From JBEKSX01 sp049516635 (GTDB lineage: Bacteria; Bacteroidota; Ignavibacteria; Tepidaquicellales; OLB5), in NCBI GenBank assembly GCA_049516635.1, contig JBEKSX010000024.1, positions 1-32,352 on the forward strand: a stretch of 32,352 bases of DNA. Direction: 5' to 3'. Shown here one piece after another: positions 31,344 through 32,352 of this stretch; within the stretch, counting starts at the first letter, position 1, and each line of letters starts with the position of its first letter. A program made the translations under genes and the position numbers. Under the pieces are notes generated by a model. It did no database searches. It was not told where the DNA came from and was given only the letters and a program-made list of their open reading frames with translations.

Positions 31344-32352
31344 TCACTTCAACAACACCATCCTTCTTGTTTCGGTAAAATCTCCAGTACTTAGGGTATA
31401 TATATATACTCCGCTAGAAATGGAATTTGCGTTGAAAACCACTTCATAATTCCCCGGCTGCAAATCATCATTTACGGGTACTGCAACCTGTTTTCCGCGA
31501 ATATCATATATTTTTAGTTTCACGTGAATCACTTTTTGATTGCTATTCGCCGGAATCTCAAATTTTATTTTCGTAGACGGATTAAAGGGGTTCGGATAGT
31601 TCTGGCTCAATGTATATTTCACCGGTACTTCATTACCTAACTTTTGTACAAATGTCACCCCTCCGTTCGTAGTTTTCAGTACTTTACCATACCAGGTTGA
31701 GATATAACCCGTAAGGGAGGAAGTAAAATATATACTCGTTAATATTTCAGTTAAGCCTGAAATTTGCTCTGACCAGTTCGCTCCTGCATCGGTTGTATAA
31801 ATTATAGAACCGTTCCATCCGCAGGCATACCCTGTATTGACATTCACAAAATATTCAGCCATCAGAGCGTTCGAACCGGCTGTGCTGATCGTCCAGTTTG
31901 CTCCTGCATTGGTTGTTTTAAAAAACCTATTCTGGCTGGTTACACCATAACCTGTCTGGTCATCTATAAATTGTATTTGGTTCATATCTTCGAAATTCTG
32001 GAACACAGTACTAAGGGGTGTCCAGTTAGCCCCTGCATTGGTGGTCTTTATGATTATTGCAGAACCTGAAATATAACCTATGTTTTCATTTCGGAAAAAT
32101 ATGTAAGATAAAAGATTCTGAGCAGGTATAATATAATTCAAAGTCCAGTTGGTTCCCGCGTTGGTGGTCTTAAGGATATGACCATAACTGCCTGCAGCAT
32201 AACCTGTATATGAATTTACAAACTGTAATCCCCAGAATTGAATCGAATCGTTCGTTTGTAAAGTAACCCAATTTTGTCCGCCGTTCACCGTTTTTATTAT
32301 CAAACCATTATTCCCGCCGATGTATACCGTATCAGCACTTATGCACCACATA
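31344..32352 (-). CDS. T9SS-exported beta-propeller-like (Ycf48/BNR-type) protein, 5' end missing
   Basis: The frame runs off the right edge, so only the last 335 or so residues are seen and the Met at 32351 is probably internal. About six repeats share the pattern (G)xxxxKTTNAGxNW, at about 40-50-residue spacing, as in Ycf48-like or sortilin/BNR beta-propellers. Each repeat is followed by 'xxFxxxxxGYxxG'. From about residue 247 the C-terminal T9SS sorting domain follows: YTLSQNYPNPFNPSTKIKFE, KLKIYDIRGKQV, PGNYEVVFNANSISSGVYIY and a final RRMVLLK. The protein is therefore secreted or cell-surface attached by type IX secretion. The repeats are also alike at the DNA level. Function beyond a surface-exposed propeller is unknown. 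It ends 27 bases before ade. Confidence 0.93.
   Translation of the reverse strand, partial: MWCISADTVYIGGNNGLIIKTVNGGQNWVTLQTNDSIQFWGLQFVNSYTGYAAGSYGHILKTTNAGTNWTLNYIIPAQNLLSYIFFRNENIGYISGSAIIIKTTNAGANWTPLSTVFQNFEDMNQIQFIDDQTGYGVTSQNRFFKTTNAGANWTISTAGSNALMAEYFVNVNTGYACGWNGSIIYTTDAGANWSEQISGLTEILTSIYFTSSLTGYISTWYGKVLKTTNGGVTFVQKLGNEVPVKYTLSQNYPNPFNPSTKIKFEIPANSNQKVIHVKLKIYDIRGKQVAVPVNDDLQPGNYEVVFNANSISSGVYIYTLSTGDFTETRRMVLLK

Noticed and set aside
31344..32352. Sialidase, from the BNR-like repeats
   Set aside because: The repeats match Ycf48/sortilin-type propellers, and no sialidase active-site motif is visible in the part present.

Overview
The window looks like a chromosomal contig from a Bacteroidota-type bacterium, most likely from the Ignavibacteria/Chlorobi side. 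The gene cut by the right edge ends in a type IX secretion (T9SS) C-terminal domain with the 'NYPNPFNPST' signature common in Ignavibacteria. Many starts lack a clear Shine-Dalgarno site, and the base composition is AT-rich to moderate. No rRNA, tRNA, CRISPR array, transposase or phage gene was seen. This placement is inferred from protein style alone, without a database search.

Layout. (1) 1-1580, minus: a secreted subtilisin-family protease, cut by the left edge. (2) 2033-16300, mostly plus: a surface polysaccharide locus. In order it holds an SLBB export-type protein, a Wzc-like tyrosine autokinase/chain-length protein, a zinc-ribbon membrane protein, a GNAT-like protein, an asparagine-synthase-type amidotransferase, a membrane-anchored transglutaminase-fold protein, a PIG-L deacetylase, a glycosyltransferase, a WbqC-family protein, a very AT-rich patch with a reversed polytopic membrane protein followed by a second glycosyltransferase, and a Wzx-type flippase. 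(3) 16321-18429, plus: an ADP-forming acyl/acetyl-CoA synthetase 20 bases after the flippase, followed by a terminator. (4) 18478-22896: a CNNM/CorC-type protein, a small membrane protein with four tandem 16-17-residue units, and the dxr-rseP pair. (5) 23267-24226: a lipoprotein with a duplicated domain, followed by a strong 15-bp terminator hairpin. (6) 24356-29401, minus: an MFS transporter, then an SDR, a VOC protein, a DUF899-type thioredoxin-fold protein, a second VOC protein, a small membrane protein broken by a -1 shift, and an NAD-dependent epimerase. (7) 29652-32352, minus: adenine deaminase and a T9SS-exported beta-propeller-like protein cut by the right edge.

How the genes fit together. 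The 2-16 kb locus has export (SLBB), co-polymerase/kinase, flippase, two glycosyltransferases and several tailoring enzymes (amidotransferase, deacetylase, possible acetyltransferase, WbqC). It lacks an obvious initiating phosphoglycosyltransferase, and no clear Wzy polymerase was recognised unless the reversed membrane protein fills that role. Four of its genes appear to start with TTG.

The most notable single observation is at 28163-28392. A conserved-looking small membrane protein is split between two frames exactly at T_TTT_TTA, a canonical -1 slippery heptamer. This is either a one-base homopolymer deletion or error, or a programmed frameshift or transcriptional slippage site. The transglutaminase-fold protein inside the polysaccharide locus and the four-unit repeat protein are the next most interesting items.
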